A stretch of DNA of 37,504 bases, from assembly GCA_016793885.1 (NCBI GenBank), contig JAEUHE010000137.1, positions 1 to 37,504 of the forward strand, read 5' to 3'. The notes below the pieces were generated by a model. The model was not told the DNA's origin and made no database searches. It saw only the letters and a program-made list of their open reading frames with translations. The position numbers were made by a program, and so were the translations under genes. Shown here piece after piece: positions 7,295 through 16,920 of the stretch. The DNA is from Verrucomicrobiales bacterium (GTDB lineage Bacteria; Verrucomicrobiota; Verrucomicrobiia; Limisphaerales; UBA11320). Numbering within the stretch: the stretch's first letter is position 1; each line of letters begins with the position of its first letter.

Positions 7295-8827
7295 ATGAGA
7301 CCCTGGCTGATCATCCCACTACTCGTGCTGCTTCACGCCAACACCTCGCTGCACGCTGCAACGAACGGTGATTCCTGGAACCAGTTTCGTGGATCCAACG
7401 GCTCGGGGGTAGCGGCCGCGTTCAAACCACCCCTGAAGCTCGAGGACCGCAGCCTGGTCTGGAAGCAACCGATCCCGCCCGGCCTCTCCTCCCCTGCCCT
7501 GGCTGGCAACCGGATCTTCCTCACGGCAGCGGAGGGGGATCAATTGGTCACCTTGGCCCTCGATGCCGTTTCGGGAAAACGAATCTGGACCCAACCCGCG
7601 CCGGCAATGCCCCAGGAGAAGGTCCATGAGGTGAACAGTCCCGCATCCCCGACGCCCTATGTCGATGGAGGACGCGTCCATGTCTATTTTGGAGCCTACG
7701 GCTTGCTGTGCTATGACCTCGACGGACGAGAACTATGGCGGCAGCCGATCCCAACGCCCAAGAGCCTCTATGGCACGGCAACCTCTCCTATCGGACATGG
7801 CGACCACCTCATACTGGTCGTGGACAATGAATCCAACCTGCCCGACAGCAAGTTGAGCCAGTCACGGATTCTCGCGTTTAAGAAATCCACCGGCCAGCTC
7901 GCCTGGGAGACACCCCGGCCTTTGCAGCGGAGCGGATGGTCCACGCCGACCATCTGGTCCCACGCCGACGGTGATGAGTTGGTGGTGTTGGGCAGCGGAC
8001 GGCTCTGCGGTTACGATCCGGCAACCGGTGTGGAAAAATGGTTCGCCACTGGATTTTCGCGCGAGACCATCGCACAGCCCATTTCTGGCCGAGGACAGGT
8101 CTATGCGGCGGCGGCGATGCTCGGCGGCGTTGCCGATGAACAACCAGATCCGGAACCGTTCTGGAAAGCCATGCTGGGATTTGACGCCAATGGCGATGGC
8201 AAAGTCGGTCGCAACGAGATCACCAAGCACTTCACCTATCCCCTTCGGCCGGAGCTGCCGATCGGGCACCCGGGCTTTGGCTTTCCGGTGCCCGCGGAAG
8301 AGGCCAAACGCACCAAGCGGCAGAACGAAATTTTCGATGGAATGGACAAGGACAAGGATGGGCTGATCACCCGCGAGGAACTCATCGCCAACCTCTCCTT
8401 CAAACGCGGCAAACCGATGCTCATGGCCGTCCGACCCGGTGGCCGCGGCGACGTCACGGACACGCATGTCGCGTGGCAGCTCAACCGGAGCATCCCAGAG
8501 ATTCCCTCTCCCGTCTTCTTTGAAGAGAGGATCTATATGGTTCGCAACGGTGGGATCCTCACCTGTGTCAATGCCCTCACTGGGAAAGTCGTGTATGACC
8601 AGCGTCTCGAAGCCGCGGGGCAATACAGCGCTTCCCCGGTCATCGCCAACGGCCACCTCTACCTGGTGTCCAATCGCGGTCAGGTGTCCGTCGTCAAAGC
8701 AGCCGACACCTTCGAACTTGTAAGCCAACATGCCCTGGGAGAGCCGGCTTTCGTCACCCCGGCTTTCGACGCGACCACGATCTACCTCCGCACCGCAACT
8801 CACCTCTGCGCCTTTCGCAGCCGGTAG
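7295..8827 (+). CDS. Secreted PQQ-like beta-propeller protein with inserted EF-hand pair
   Basis: A 510-residue exported propeller protein. A signal peptide (MRPWLIIPLLVLLHANTSLHA) precedes WNQFRGSNGSG, the start seen in BamB/PQQ-like propellers of Planctomycetes and Verrucomicrobia. Blade motifs such as LALDAVSGKRIW, CYDLDGRELW and GYDPATGVEKW recur through residues 30-280 and 400-505. Two EF-hand loops interrupt the propeller: DANGDGKVGRNE from residue 297 and DKDKDGLITREE from residue 351, both with intact calcium ligands. The insertion suggests a calcium-responsive blade. No PQQ-dehydrogenase catalytic residues are evident, so a scaffold or ligand-binding role is more likely than an enzyme. 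The gene is alone in its orientation. Confidence 0.8.
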   Translation: MRPWLIIPLLVLLHANTSLHAATNGDSWNQFRGSNGSGVAAAFKPPLKLEDRSLVWKQPIPPGLSSPALAGNRIFLTAAEGDQLVTLALDAVSGKRIWTQPAPAMPQEKVHEVNSPASPTPYVDGGRVHVYFGAYGLLCYDLDGRELWRQPIPTPKSLYGTATSPIGHGDHLILVVDNESNLPDSKLSQSRILAFKKSTGQLAWETPRPLQRSGWSTPTIWSHADGDELVVLGSGRLCGYDPATGVEKWFATGFSRETIAQPISGRGQVYAAAAMLGGVADEQPDPEPFWKAMLGFDANGDGKVGRNEITKHFTYPLRPELPIGHPGFGFPVPAEEAKRTKRQNEIFDGMDKDKDGLITREELIANLSFKRGKPMLMAVRPGGRGDVTDTHVAWQLNRSIPEIPSPVFFEERIYMVRNGGILTCVNALTGKVVYDQRLEAAGQYSASPVIANGHLYLVSNRGQVSVVKAADTFELVSQHALGEPAFVTPAFDATTIYLRTATHLCAFRSR

Positions 8828-8844
8828 CGCCACCCGAGGCCGGG

Positions 8845-9060
8845 TCAGGCTCGTTGCACCCACGCCTGCACAATCCTCGTGTCGGTGTCCGTCCGCAGCG
8901 GAGGACCGTCAAAATCGCCCATCCGTTGCCATGCGGCAAAACCGGCAGCCCTAAGGAGCCATTCCATCCCCGGTTTGTAAGTCCACCGAGAGTGGTTTTG
9001 GAGGGGTGCCTCGCGATCAGATTGCCGTGATCGTCGCTCATTTCAAAAACCTCACTAACG
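8845..9060 (-). pseudogene. Frameshifted C-terminal remnant of a class I SAM methyltransferase
   Basis: On the minus strand one frame reads VSEVFEMSDDHGNLIARH and another, after a shift near 8990-9020, reads RWTYKPGMEWLLRAAGFAAW, then QRMGDFDGPPL and RIVQAWVQRA with a TGA at 8845-8847. The order Y/FE-SDDHGN, RWTYKP-ME, LLR-AGF, GDFDG-PL is typical of the end of small SAM-dependent methyltransferases. The N-terminal SAM-binding part is missing and the tail is split by a frameshift, so this is a decayed fragment. The open frame continues weakly upstream to about 9100, under the start of the next gene. Confidence 0.6.
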
Positions 9061-9089
9061 AGGGGTCGGAAATTCTTAAAGGAATAGAG

Positions 9090-12000
9090 ATGCCGGAAGC
9101 AGTTCCAGCACCGGCTAACCTGAGTAATTATATGAAAAACCCGACGAAGACCCTACCTCTTTCCTACGCTGCGCTGCGTTCAGCGTTTCTTCAGGCGGCG
9201 CTGCTTGCTGTTCTCAGTGTCGGAGTGCCCGAGGCCGGTGCCGCCACCCGTATCTGGACCGGCGGTCACGCGAGCAGCGCCCATTGGAATCAGCGCAACA
9301 ACTGGGGGGGATCAGGCGTGCCGACCCACGGGGACACGCTGGTGTTTCCGTCCGGTGCCGCTCGCTTGCTGAACACAAACAATATCCCCGGACTGCGACT
9401 ACACGAGATTCAGTTCCTGGGCCTCGGCGGAGGATACAATCTTCGCGGATCTGGAATAAGCGTCACCAACGGCATTGCCGTAGCCGCCGATGCCGTCAAC
9501 ACCCTGAGCCTGGAATCCGTCACTTTCAGCGGTCCCCAGGCGCTGAGCGTGTCGACCGGCGGACAATTGACCGTGAACTCGGACCTGGTCCTCTCGAGCG
9601 CAACTCTCCATCTAGCAGCCGCGGGAGACATGAGCTTGCGGGGTGTTCTCAGCGGAAAAGGGGATGTGGTTAAGACGGGTGCCGGCTTGGTGACCTTCTT
9701 CGGCGAAAAGGATAACACTTATCGAGGCACGACCTTTGTCAACGGGGGCACCCTGGCCCTTTATCAGCGCGAAACCACCAGCCTGGTGCCGCTCACCATC
9801 ATCAGCCGCGTCGCCATTCCGGGAAACCTCGTCGTTGGCGACGGCACCAACGCCGCCGTGGCGCGCCTCAACTTCGACGACCAGATCGCGGACGCCGCCA
9901 CCGTCACCGTGCGCGATGGATCCTCCCTGAAGCTATTCGCCAACACCGACACCATCAGCGATCTAGTGCTGCAGGGGGGGGAAGTTTCGATGACGACTGG
10001 CCGGTTGGCCCTGGACGGTGACCTAACTAGCCGCGCATCGGCCTCCTCTGCCATCCTCGAAGGATTCCTTCTTCTGAACGCCGCCAGCACTTTCCATATC
10101 GAGGACGGTAAGGCGACTCAGGATCTGCAAATCCCGGCGCGCATCGGCAGTTCGGGAGGCTGGGGTTTTACCAAAACCGGACCAGGCACACTCCGGTTAT
10201 CAGGAACCAATACCTACCATGGCGCCACGTTCATTAACGAGGGAGATGTGCGGGTGGCCACCGATGCTGCCTTCGGTCAACCATTCAACGGCACCACCAT
10301 CGCATCAGGCGCCGAATTGATCATCGAGACCGCAGTTGAGACTCTGCCTGAACCCCTGACTATTGCGGGGGCGGGTGTGGGCGGATTCAGCGGTGCGATT
10401 CGCATCGGAAGCGGCGCCACCCTCTCGACTAACCTGACCCTCAGCGCCCCTGCGACAATCAACACCTTACTCGGCGGCAATCTCCAGTTGGAGGGAGTCA
10501 TCAGCGGAACAGGTCCATTGACCAAGATCGGTCCTGGAACTCTCGAGATCGCTGGAAAAAGCGGCAACAGCTTCTCCGGGGCCTTGGCGGCGGTGGACGG
10601 GTTGACGCTGCTCAGCAAACTCGCGGGGACTGCGGTGCCGGGAGACCTCATCGTTGGGACCACGAACAGCACCGCTACGGTACGGCACACACGCAGCGCC
10701 AACTTGGGCGGCACGCTCAGGCTGCACGCCGGCTGCCTCTACGATCTCAACGGCTACAATGAATCCATCGATGGCCTGACCTTCGTCGGTGGCGGGTTGG
10801 TGGAAACTGGATCCGGGCAATTGACGGTCGACACCGATATCCAGGTGCTGGCGGTGGTGGATTCCCCCTCGGAAGCGAACCGCATCAAAGGCCGCCTGCG
10901 TCTCGGCAACGCGACGCAGGCCCACATTACGGTGCTCCCGGAGCTGAAACCGCCTTTCATCTACGGCGGGAATCTCTTTATCGAAGCCTCGGTCAGCGGC
11001 CCAGCATCGATCATCAAAGATGGTTACGGTTACCTGGGCCTCACGGGTTCGAATAGCTTCACCGGATCATTCACCCTGGCCCAGGGTAATGTCGGCCTGT
11101 CGGACAACCACGCGCTTGGCACGGCTGAAGGGGACACCATCGTCCAAGGCGACAGCACGCTCTTCTTGAATGGGGGACTCGGGATTTCCTCAGAGCGATT
11201 AGTGTTAAGCGCCACGAACGCCGTCCTAACGCTTTACAGCGGTCATCTCGTGAGTCTGGGTAGTAATTCTTGGTCAGGTCCGATGTTCCTCTCCAAAACC
11301 GCTTTGCTGAACGTGCCCACCAACGGGACGCTCAACGTCAGCGGAACCATCAACGGCCTCGCGGGGCTGACCAAGTTCGGCGCGGGTACCCTGATTTACT
11401 CCGGCACTCGGTCGAACACGTACCTCGGTGCCACGCGAGTGAATGAAGGGCGCATGATCCTGAATCGAACCGGATCCGATGACCTGTCCATTCCTGGTCC
11501 GCTGATCGTAGGTGACGGAATCGGCGGACCTGAGGCGGATGTGGTTGAGACCGGCGCAGTCAGGCCGCAGATCGACGATCACGCTCCGGTCTCCATCGGT
11601 TACTCGGGGTTACTCCGGATTCAAGGCATTGAGGAAATCGGTTCTCTAGCCGGATCCGGTCGGATCGCTCTGGAAGCCGATCGTTTAATCATCAGTGACT
11701 CAGGTGGAACATCCACTTTCGAAGGTATGATCCTCGGACCCGGGGAACTGGTGAAACAGGGTCCCGGAACCTTAGTTCTGAGCGGAGTTAGCACCTATAC
11801 CGGCGATACCCTGATCTACGGGGGCACGGTCACCATTAACGGATCTCAACCAGGGAGCGATGTCTATGTGGCTCCCGCGGCAACGCTGCGGGGAAGCGGC
11901 TTCGTGGGCTCTCTTTCCGTCGACGGAACACTCGTGCCCGGTAATCCATTAGGGCGGCTGACGGCGCAAACCGTGAATTTTCTTCCGGGATCGACTTTGG

Positions 12001-13787
12001 TCGAACGGATCGAGGGGCCGCCTCAATCCGGAGCGTTCACACCTTACGGGAATAACTGGTTTGAGAGCCACGGCGCCCTGGATGTCACCGGGGCAGCGCT
12101 GGAGTTGTCCCTGGGTTTCCCACCTTCGGCGGGCCAGGAATTCTATATCGGAAGCAAACTGGGTGCCGTTCCAGCGACCGGAAACTTCAATGGAAGACCG
12201 GAAGGCGCGGTTGTGATGCTGAGCGGGATTCCCTTTCGGCTCAGCTACGAAGGAGGCAGCGGCAATGACATCACCCTCACCGTTGGGGATCTGCCACTTC
12301 GTCTCAAATCAGCGCTGATTGAGGCAGGCAATGGGAATGGCCGTATCGAGCCCAACGAATGTGACAACCTCGTTGTGACCATTGAGAACCCGACGGCAGC
12401 CAACGTCCAGGTCGTCGAGGCGCACCTGCAATCCCTCGACAACCGAATCCTGATCACTCAGGGCCAAGCGGATTTCGGGGTGGTTCCGGCAATGGGCAGC
12501 AACACCAACCGCGCCGTCTTCCAGATCCGCACCACGCCGGATCTTCCGTGCGGGGAAAACGCCGTGTTTCACTTGATTCTGGGGACCGTCGGCCATGGGA
12601 AGTTCGCCATTCCGATCCGCCTGCCGACCGGAACAGCCGGTCCCTACCAGGAATTTTCGAGTGCCGGCGGACCCATTGTCATTCCCGATGCTGGAGTTCT
12701 CAACTCGCTGCTCCCGGTGGCCCCCTCTTTCAAGGTGAGCCGCGTGCGTGTCTCGGTGCATGCGACGCATCCGTCCGTCGGCCAACTGCGTCTCAAGCTG
12801 ATCTCTCCGCAAGGAGTGCAGGTGGTGCTGGCGTCAAACCAGGGAGGCGCGGGCAACAACTATGGTCAAAGCTGCGAGCGGCCCACTCGATTCGCAGACG
12901 GCGGATTGGTCAGCATCACCACGGCGGACGCCCCCTTCTCCGGCACCTTCGCGCCTGAGGGGCATCTCAACGAGTTGGTGGGCCTGGATTCCTTCGGGGC
13001 CTGGACGCTCCGCGTGGAGGACACCGTCGCGGGCGTCGTGGGGTCGCTGCAGTGTTGGAGCTTGGAACTGGCCCCGGCCGAATGCTCATCGGGTGGAGGG
13101 GGATGCGAGAGTTGTCACCTGGCCCTGGCGGGTTCCCTGGATAACTCGCGGGTCCTGCACGAGCGCATCCTGGGTGGTTATCCTTCAGGCTGTGGCGATA
13201 CTCCATTTTGTTCCGGAACAACCTCGCTTTGGCATCCGCCCTTTCGTTACACGGCGCACCGCTTCACCAACGATGGCCCGGATGCCTGCGTTGCTGTCCT
13301 TCTCAGCGTGCCGTGCACCGATGCGGCCCGCGCGCTTCAAGGAACTGCCTATCTGGGTGAGTTCGACCCGGCCGCCCCGTGTGCGAACCTAGTCGGTTCG
13401 AGCGGTGACTCGATCGCAGCCGGCTCCGGCGGCTTCTCGTTCCAGGTTCCAGCCGGTGAACACTTCACGGTGGTCATCAATGAGAAGAACACCTATAAGG
13501 ACTTCGAAGGCTGCGACACCTATACCCTGGAACTCTTCGGACTTCCCTGCCCAGATCAGAGACCGGTTCTGCACATCGCCAATGATGCCGGACCAGAACA
13601 GGTGCGGTTGCACTGGTCGACCGCATATCCGGGATTCAACCTTCAACGTCGCGCCGAGTTCGGCGGGCTGGTCATCGGGGGATTCACCAATCTAACCACC
13701 GCCCCGGTCGTGGTGGATGGCGAATACAACGTCACCAACCGGCAGGCGGGAACGGATGCCGGGTTCTTCCGACTGCGAAAACCCTGA
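9090..13787 (+). CDS. Giant exported protein: autotransporter-associated beta-strand repeats plus P-domain
   Basis: A 1565-residue surface or secreted protein. The frame opens at 9006, but ATG 9090 has a ribosome-binding site (AAAGGA at 9078-9083, 6-base spacing); a second Met at 9132 starts the hydrophobic signal region (AFLQAALLAVLSVGVPEAGA). The first 1080 residues are beta-helix type repeats with GPGTL.LSG.NTY.G.T autotransporter-associated strand motifs repeated many times. Next comes a domain beginning GNGRIEPNE, then a proprotein-convertase P-domain-like segment (about 1210-1355, with VHATHPSVGQLRLKLISP and FGAWTLRVED), a cysteine-rich beta domain (CESCHLAL to FGLPCP), and a terminal module ending GFFRLRKP. 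No outer-membrane barrel is present, so it is not a classical autotransporter. It probably acts as an adhesin or matrix protein. Confidence 0.8.
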   Translation: MPEAVPAPANLSNYMKNPTKTLPLSYAALRSAFLQAALLAVLSVGVPEAGAATRIWTGGHASSAHWNQRNNWGGSGVPTHGDTLVFPSGAARLLNTNNIPGLRLHEIQFLGLGGGYNLRGSGISVTNGIAVAADAVNTLSLESVTFSGPQALSVSTGGQLTVNSDLVLSSATLHLAAAGDMSLRGVLSGKGDVVKTGAGLVTFFGEKDNTYRGTTFVNGGTLALYQRETTSLVPLTIISRVAIPGNLVVGDGTNAAVARLNFDDQIADAATVTVRDGSSLKLFANTDTISDLVLQGGEVSMTTGRLALDGDLTSRASASSAILEGFLLLNAASTFHIEDGKATQDLQIPARIGSSGGWGFTKTGPGTLRLSGTNTYHGATFINEGDVRVATDAAFGQPFNGTTIASGAELIIETAVETLPEPLTIAGAGVGGFSGAIRIGSGATLSTNLTLSAPATINTLLGGNLQLEGVISGTGPLTKIGPGTLEIAGKSGNSFSGALAAVDGLTLLSKLAGTAVPGDLIVGTTNSTATVRHTRSANLGGTLRLHAGCLYDLNGYNESIDGLTFVGGGLVETGSGQLTVDTDIQVLAVVDSPSEANRIKGRLRLGNATQAHITVLPELKPPFIYGGNLFIEASVSGPASIIKDGYGYLGLTGSNSFTGSFTLAQGNVGLSDNHALGTAEGDTIVQGDSTLFLNGGLGISSERLVLSATNAVLTLYSGHLVSLGSNSWSGPMFLSKTALLNVPTNGTLNVSGTINGLAGLTKFGAGTLIYSGTRSNTYLGATRVNEGRMILNRTGSDDLSIPGPLIVGDGIGGPEADVVETGAVRPQIDDHAPVSIGYSGLLRIQGIEEIGSLAGSGRIALEADRLIISDSGGTSTFEGMILGPGELVKQGPGTLVLSGVSTYTGDTLIYGGTVTINGSQPGSDVYVAPAATLRGSGFVGSLSVDGTLVPGNPLGRLTAQTVNFLPGSTLVERIEGPPQSGAFTPYGNNWFESHGALDVTGAALELSLGFPPSAGQEFYIGSKLGAVPATGNFNGRPEGAVVMLSGIPFRLSYEGGSGNDITLTVGDLPLRLKSALIEAGNGNGRIEPNECDNLVVTIENPTAANVQVVEAHLQSLDNRILITQGQADFGVVPAMGSNTNRAVFQIRTTPDLPCGENAVFHLILGTVGHGKFAIPIRLPTGTAGPYQEFSSAGGPIVIPDAGVLNSLLPVAPSFKVSRVRVSVHATHPSVGQLRLKLISPQGVQVVLASNQGGAGNNYGQSCERPTRFADGGLVSITTADAPFSGTFAPEGHLNELVGLDSFGAWTLRVEDTVAGVVGSLQCWSLELAPAECSSGGGGCESCHLALAGSLDNSRVLHERILGGYPSGCGDTPFCSGTTSLWHPPFRYTAHRFTNDGPDACVAVLLSVPCTDAARALQGTAYLGEFDPAAPCANLVGSSGDSIAAGSGGFSFQVPAGEHFTVVINEKNTYKDFEGCDTYTLELFGLPCPDQRPVLHIANDAGPEQVRLHWSTAYPGFNLQRRAEFGGLVIGGFTNLTTAPVVVDGEYNVTNRQAGTDAGFFRLRKP

Positions 13788-13824
13788 GGCGGGGCCATCA
13801 CAATTCGCCGTAGCAAGCCCCCCG

Positions 13825-13857
13825 GGCGGGAGAGCGGCAACCGGCCGCTGTCCCGCC
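13825..13857. terminator. Shared bidirectional terminator hairpin
   Basis: GGCGGGAGAGCGGC-aaccg-GCCGCTGTCCCGCC forms a 14-bp stem with one mismatch and a 5-base loop, placed 38 bases after the stop of the giant + strand gene and 25 bases after the stop of the convergent FG-GAP gene. No U-run follows, but the position between convergent stops fits a two-way terminator. Confidence 0.55.
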
Positions 13858-13881
13858 TCGAGGGGAAAGAAGCCGCACAGG

Positions 13882-15612
13882 TCACGGTTTACGGAGCCGA
13901 AAGAAGCGCGAAGTCTGAGCGGCACTGATGAGCACTGGACTGATGGTCCCCATGGGTTCGGGCTGCCAGTTGGGAACGGATAACACCTCGCTGGACTCGA
14001 GCACATAGCCCGAGTCGGGAGCCGTCCAGGCAACGACCAGCTGATCGCCCTGACGTCGAATGCTCAGCTCAGGCAGCGTGGCAAACGCGAGTTCGGTGGA
14101 GAATGCGCCGCCGGTGAATGCCGAGTCCACGGCTTGCACGGTTGCATAATACTTCCCGGGAGGAAGCTGCAACTGCAGGTGATTGCGAGACCCGGCGTTC
14201 CCGGGGGCGGCGACACGTCGGAAACCCGTCACGCCGTCCGCATGGGAAACGAGCACATCGGAGGCACCCGGAAGGGTTCCGACACGCAAATTATAGCTGA
14301 GCCCTCCTGCGGGCGTGTGATCATCCATCGCCGGCAACCACTGAATGGTGGTGACGCCCGAGCTGGTCGAGGCGCGGAGTCCTGAAGGCGCAGAAGGGGG
14401 ACCGTTTACGATGGGCTCAAGATTGCGCCACAGTTCAGCGAAATATTGATCCTGAGGTTCGCGATTGCCGTCGAACCCGGTGATCAAGAAGTCGATCCGG
14501 CCGTCGCGATCGGAATCGGCCCAAGCCACCGAAGGAACGCCCACTTGCGAGATATGGCTCGCGGGGTCCAAAGTAAAATTCCCACCTGTGTTCCGCCAAA
14601 GCTCGGTAGCCGCCTGATTCTCTCCTCCGCTGACAATGAAATCGAGCCAGCCGTCGTTGTCGTAATCCGCCCACTCGACCGTCCCACCGAAGTTCCCGCC
14701 AAAGCCGGGGATCGAGAGCCGTTCAAAACCACTGCCGGTATTTCTCCACACTTGCGTGATCTTGCCGGCGGCCGATTCGCCGGTGATGATGAAATCCGGT
14801 CGCCCGTCATTGTCGAAATCGCCCCAGGCCAGGTTCCCTCCGTAGGCGCGTGGAAGTCCGGGAATTTGCACTTGTGCAAAGCCGGTCCCCGTGTTGCGCC
14901 AGAGCTGTGTGACCGCCGCGTTGGCGGCACTCGGTCCGCTGGCCGCGAACATGCCGTTGGTCGTGCCCATGATAAGAAAATCCAACCAGCCGTCCCGGTC
15001 GTAGTCTGCCCAGGCGACGGAACTGCTTTCGAGCCCCACCCAACCCGGTGTGGAGACGCGCACGAAGCCGGTGCCGGTGTTGCGCCAAAGTTGCGTCAAC
15101 CGGGGTCCATTGGCGAATGTTCGAGTCCCCGTGAGCAGAAAATCAAGTCGGCCATCATTGTCAAAATCCCCCCAAGCAACATCGCCCAGCCAGACTCCCA
15201 AAAGGCCTGAAACGGTAGTTTGAGCAAATCCGCTGCCGGTGTTGCGCCAGAGTTGAGCGACAGGCACACCATTGGCGTTCATGCCCGCTAGAAGAAAATC
15301 CAGGCGTCCATCGTTATTGTAATCTCCCCAGGCAACCGCGCCTTCACCCACTCCAGGCAGCCCAGCTACCGGAACCCGAACAAACCCACTTCCGGTATTC
15401 CGCCAGAGTTGAGTGAAAGATGAGCCCGTGACCAGAAAGTCGAGCTGATTGTCATTGTCGTAGTCAGCCCATGCCAGCGAGCCGGACGCCATGGATGCCA
15501 TTCCTGGCAGATCGGGGATGGCAGCTTTCGTAAAGCTGGCGGCTAACAAGGGGTCAGCATTCAGGCACAGTGCCAGCGCTATCCCGGCGGCACCTACCAT
15601 CCGTTCGCTCAT
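13882..15612 (-). CDS. Exported FG-GAP/VCBS-repeat protein with fibronectin-like domain
   Basis: A 576-residue exported beta-propeller protein. Seven repeats share the pattern W(A/G)D-(Y/F)-D-x-DG-x-x-DFL-x-x-G, for example WGDYNNDGRLDFLLAG and WADYDRDGWLDFLIMG. The D-x-D-x-DG loops are calcium-binding, and this is the integrin-like FG-GAP fold. Between repeats lies QLWRNTGSGF or a close variant. A fibronectin type III-like domain (PSAPSGLRASTSSGVTTIQW) follows, then a terminal module ending SRFFRLRKP. The frame opens at 15717; Met at 15612 was preferred because a signal peptide (GAAGIALALCLNADPLLAAS) starts just after it. A surface-binding role is likely; the partner is unknown. Confidence 0.8.
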   Translation of the reverse strand: MSERMVGAAGIALALCLNADPLLAASFTKAAIPDLPGMASMASGSLAWADYDNDNQLDFLVTGSSFTQLWRNTGSGFVRVPVAGLPGVGEGAVAWGDYNNDGRLDFLLAGMNANGVPVAQLWRNTGSGFAQTTVSGLLGVWLGDVAWGDFDNDGRLDFLLTGTRTFANGPRLTQLWRNTGTGFVRVSTPGWVGLESSSVAWADYDRDGWLDFLIMGTTNGMFAASGPSAANAAVTQLWRNTGTGFAQVQIPGLPRAYGGNLAWGDFDNDGRPDFIITGESAAGKITQVWRNTGSGFERLSIPGFGGNFGGTVEWADYDNDGWLDFIVSGGENQAATELWRNTGGNFTLDPASHISQVGVPSVAWADSDRDGRIDFLITGFDGNREPQDQYFAELWRNLEPIVNGPPSAPSGLRASTSSGVTTIQWLPAMDDHTPAGGLSYNLRVGTLPGASDVLVSHADGVTGFRRVAAPGNAGSRNHLQLQLPPGKYYATVQAVDSAFTGGAFSTELAFATLPELSIRRQGDQLVVAWTAPDSGYVLESSEVLSVPNWQPEPMGTISPVLISAAQTSRFFRLRKP

Positions 15613-15891
15613 CCCGTGACGCCGCGGGGAACTGCCTTCAAAGCACTGAACATCGGAGGCCGAGCGCGTGGCTAAATGGGGTTTCCTCCCGCCAGCTCTT
15701 AAACAGTCAGCATGCATGGTAAAATTAAGTGCAGTTTATAACAAAACGGCAGTATTGCGGCAAGAGCTGGATGGGTCGGTTGATTAGAATTCGCGGTCGA
15801 TGCCTAATTTCCCTCCCGCAGTCCGCCAGCGGGGCGCGAAGGTCCGCTCCTGGTCGGATAGAACCCCGTATTCCGACCGCATCCACACCCG
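15613..15891. other. Spacer without a recognisable gene
   Basis: This stretch lies between two minus-strand genes. The first 105 bases could be an N-terminal extension of the FG-GAP protein, but they read as a basic, non-signal peptide. The remainder is AT-richer near 15720-15800 (AAAATTAAG, TATAACAAAA, GATTAGAATT), which fits a promoter for the FG-GAP gene on the minus strand. No repeat or RNA is seen. Confidence 0.4.
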
Positions 15892-16920
15892 TCACGGTCC
15901 AACCCTGACACGGAAGAATTTCTGCCGTTGGGTCAACGTATTGGGAAGCTGGTAGCGAATCACCGAGCCGGTGCCCGGTTTTTGGGTGCCTGGCAGGTTT
16001 TCCCACGCAGGCGTTCCCAGGTCCTCGACCGATTCGAGGCTGTAGATCCTCCCCGGCTCGGAAACGAAGCTCAACTCTAATCCCGTGTCCGGCTGCAGCG
16101 ATGCATCAACCCGCAACCCCTCCTCAGAGGGTTGCCGGAAGGCAAGTCTGAGGTTGTCGGCGTAGCCATCGTTATAGTTCCCCTGATAGCGCCTCAGTTC
16201 CAGGGTCAGCTCGACCTGGCGTGCCGAGGCCGGCATCGTGAAGGCTGTGGAATCGTAGAGCAGTCGAGTGCGATTTTGCCGTTGAACACCGGTGAAGCCT
16301 CCGACGCGGAAGGAGCCCAGCGCCGCGCCAGCCGGGTCCAAAAACGTGGCGGTGAGTGTGGCGGTGTCATCTTGAAATCCGTAGCCGCCAAACCACCCGG
16401 ACAGTTCCATCTCCGGCCCGTCGCCGCTTGACGCAGGAGCACCGGACAAATCGATGCGGATGGTCGCTGTCGAGACCTCAGCCTGGTCACCGCCGGCGAA
16501 AAAATTCACGCCTGGATCGCCGGGGCCGGAACCATCCAGGACAGGGAAGCCTCCTTCCGTGTCCCAACGCACCACCTGAAGATTGCCTGTGAGCGTCCAG
16601 CCCGGCAAGGTGGCGACCGAATAGCCGCTCGCGCCCACCAGACCTTCCGCATCCCCGTGTGGAAGCAGATTCTCGCCCCCCGTGGGCCTGGGAACGGCGG
16701 GGGCAAGCGACCCGAAGCTTCCGGTCAAACTAAATTCTCCAGACGCCATCGGCTCTGACTCGAGCGGTCCCCCTTGCGGGACGATGGCAAAAGTCTCATC
16801 AGAGCTCCGGTTGCTGATCCAAGTGAAACGGGGGGATTCGATCGCGAAATCCTGCGCAGACGAGGTGAGGGCGTGGCCCATCCAGGCCAGTGCAGCGATC
16901 AAGAGAATCGATGTGTTCAT
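15892..16920 (-). CDS. Exported protein with jelly-roll-like domain and FFRVR terminal module
   Basis: A 342-residue exported protein of unknown function. A signal peptide (MNTSILLIAALAWMGHALTSSAQ) precedes a domain starting ENLLPHGDAEG and continuing LPGWTLTGNLQVVRWDTEGG and DGSGPGDPGVNFFAGG. This N-terminal N-G-(D/S)-x-E plus PGW pattern recalls DUF642/CBM-type beta-sandwich domains that bind surfaces or sugars. The last 75 residues form the terminal module shared in this window (GLELSFVSEPGRIYSLES to QKFFRVRVGP). Its start overlaps the serine hydrolase stop by 4 bases, so the two are translationally coupled. The assignment of a carbohydrate-binding role is inference. Confidence 0.65.
   Translation of the reverse strand: MNTSILLIAALAWMGHALTSSAQDFAIESPRFTWISNRSSDETFAIVPQGGPLESEPMASGEFSLTGSFGSLAPAVPRPTGGENLLPHGDAEGLVGASGYSVATLPGWTLTGNLQVVRWDTEGGFPVLDGSGPGDPGVNFFAGGDQAEVSTATIRIDLSGAPASSGDGPEMELSGWFGGYGFQDDTATLTATFLDPAGAALGSFRVGGFTGVQRQNRTRLLYDSTAFTMPASARQVELTLELRRYQGNYNDGYADNLRLAFRQPSEEGLRVDASLQPDTGLELSFVSEPGRIYSLESVEDLGTPAWENLPGTQKPGTGSVIRYQLPNTLTQRQKFFRVRVGP

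Noticed and set aside
7862..8863. 333-residue minus-strand open frame opposite the PQQ-propeller gene
   Set aside because: No recognisable domain or signal peptide; the + frame carries blades and EF-hands.
14446..15210. 254-residue + strand open frame opposite the FG-GAP gene
   Set aside because: It is the mirror image of the FG-GAP repeats; periodic but without family motifs.
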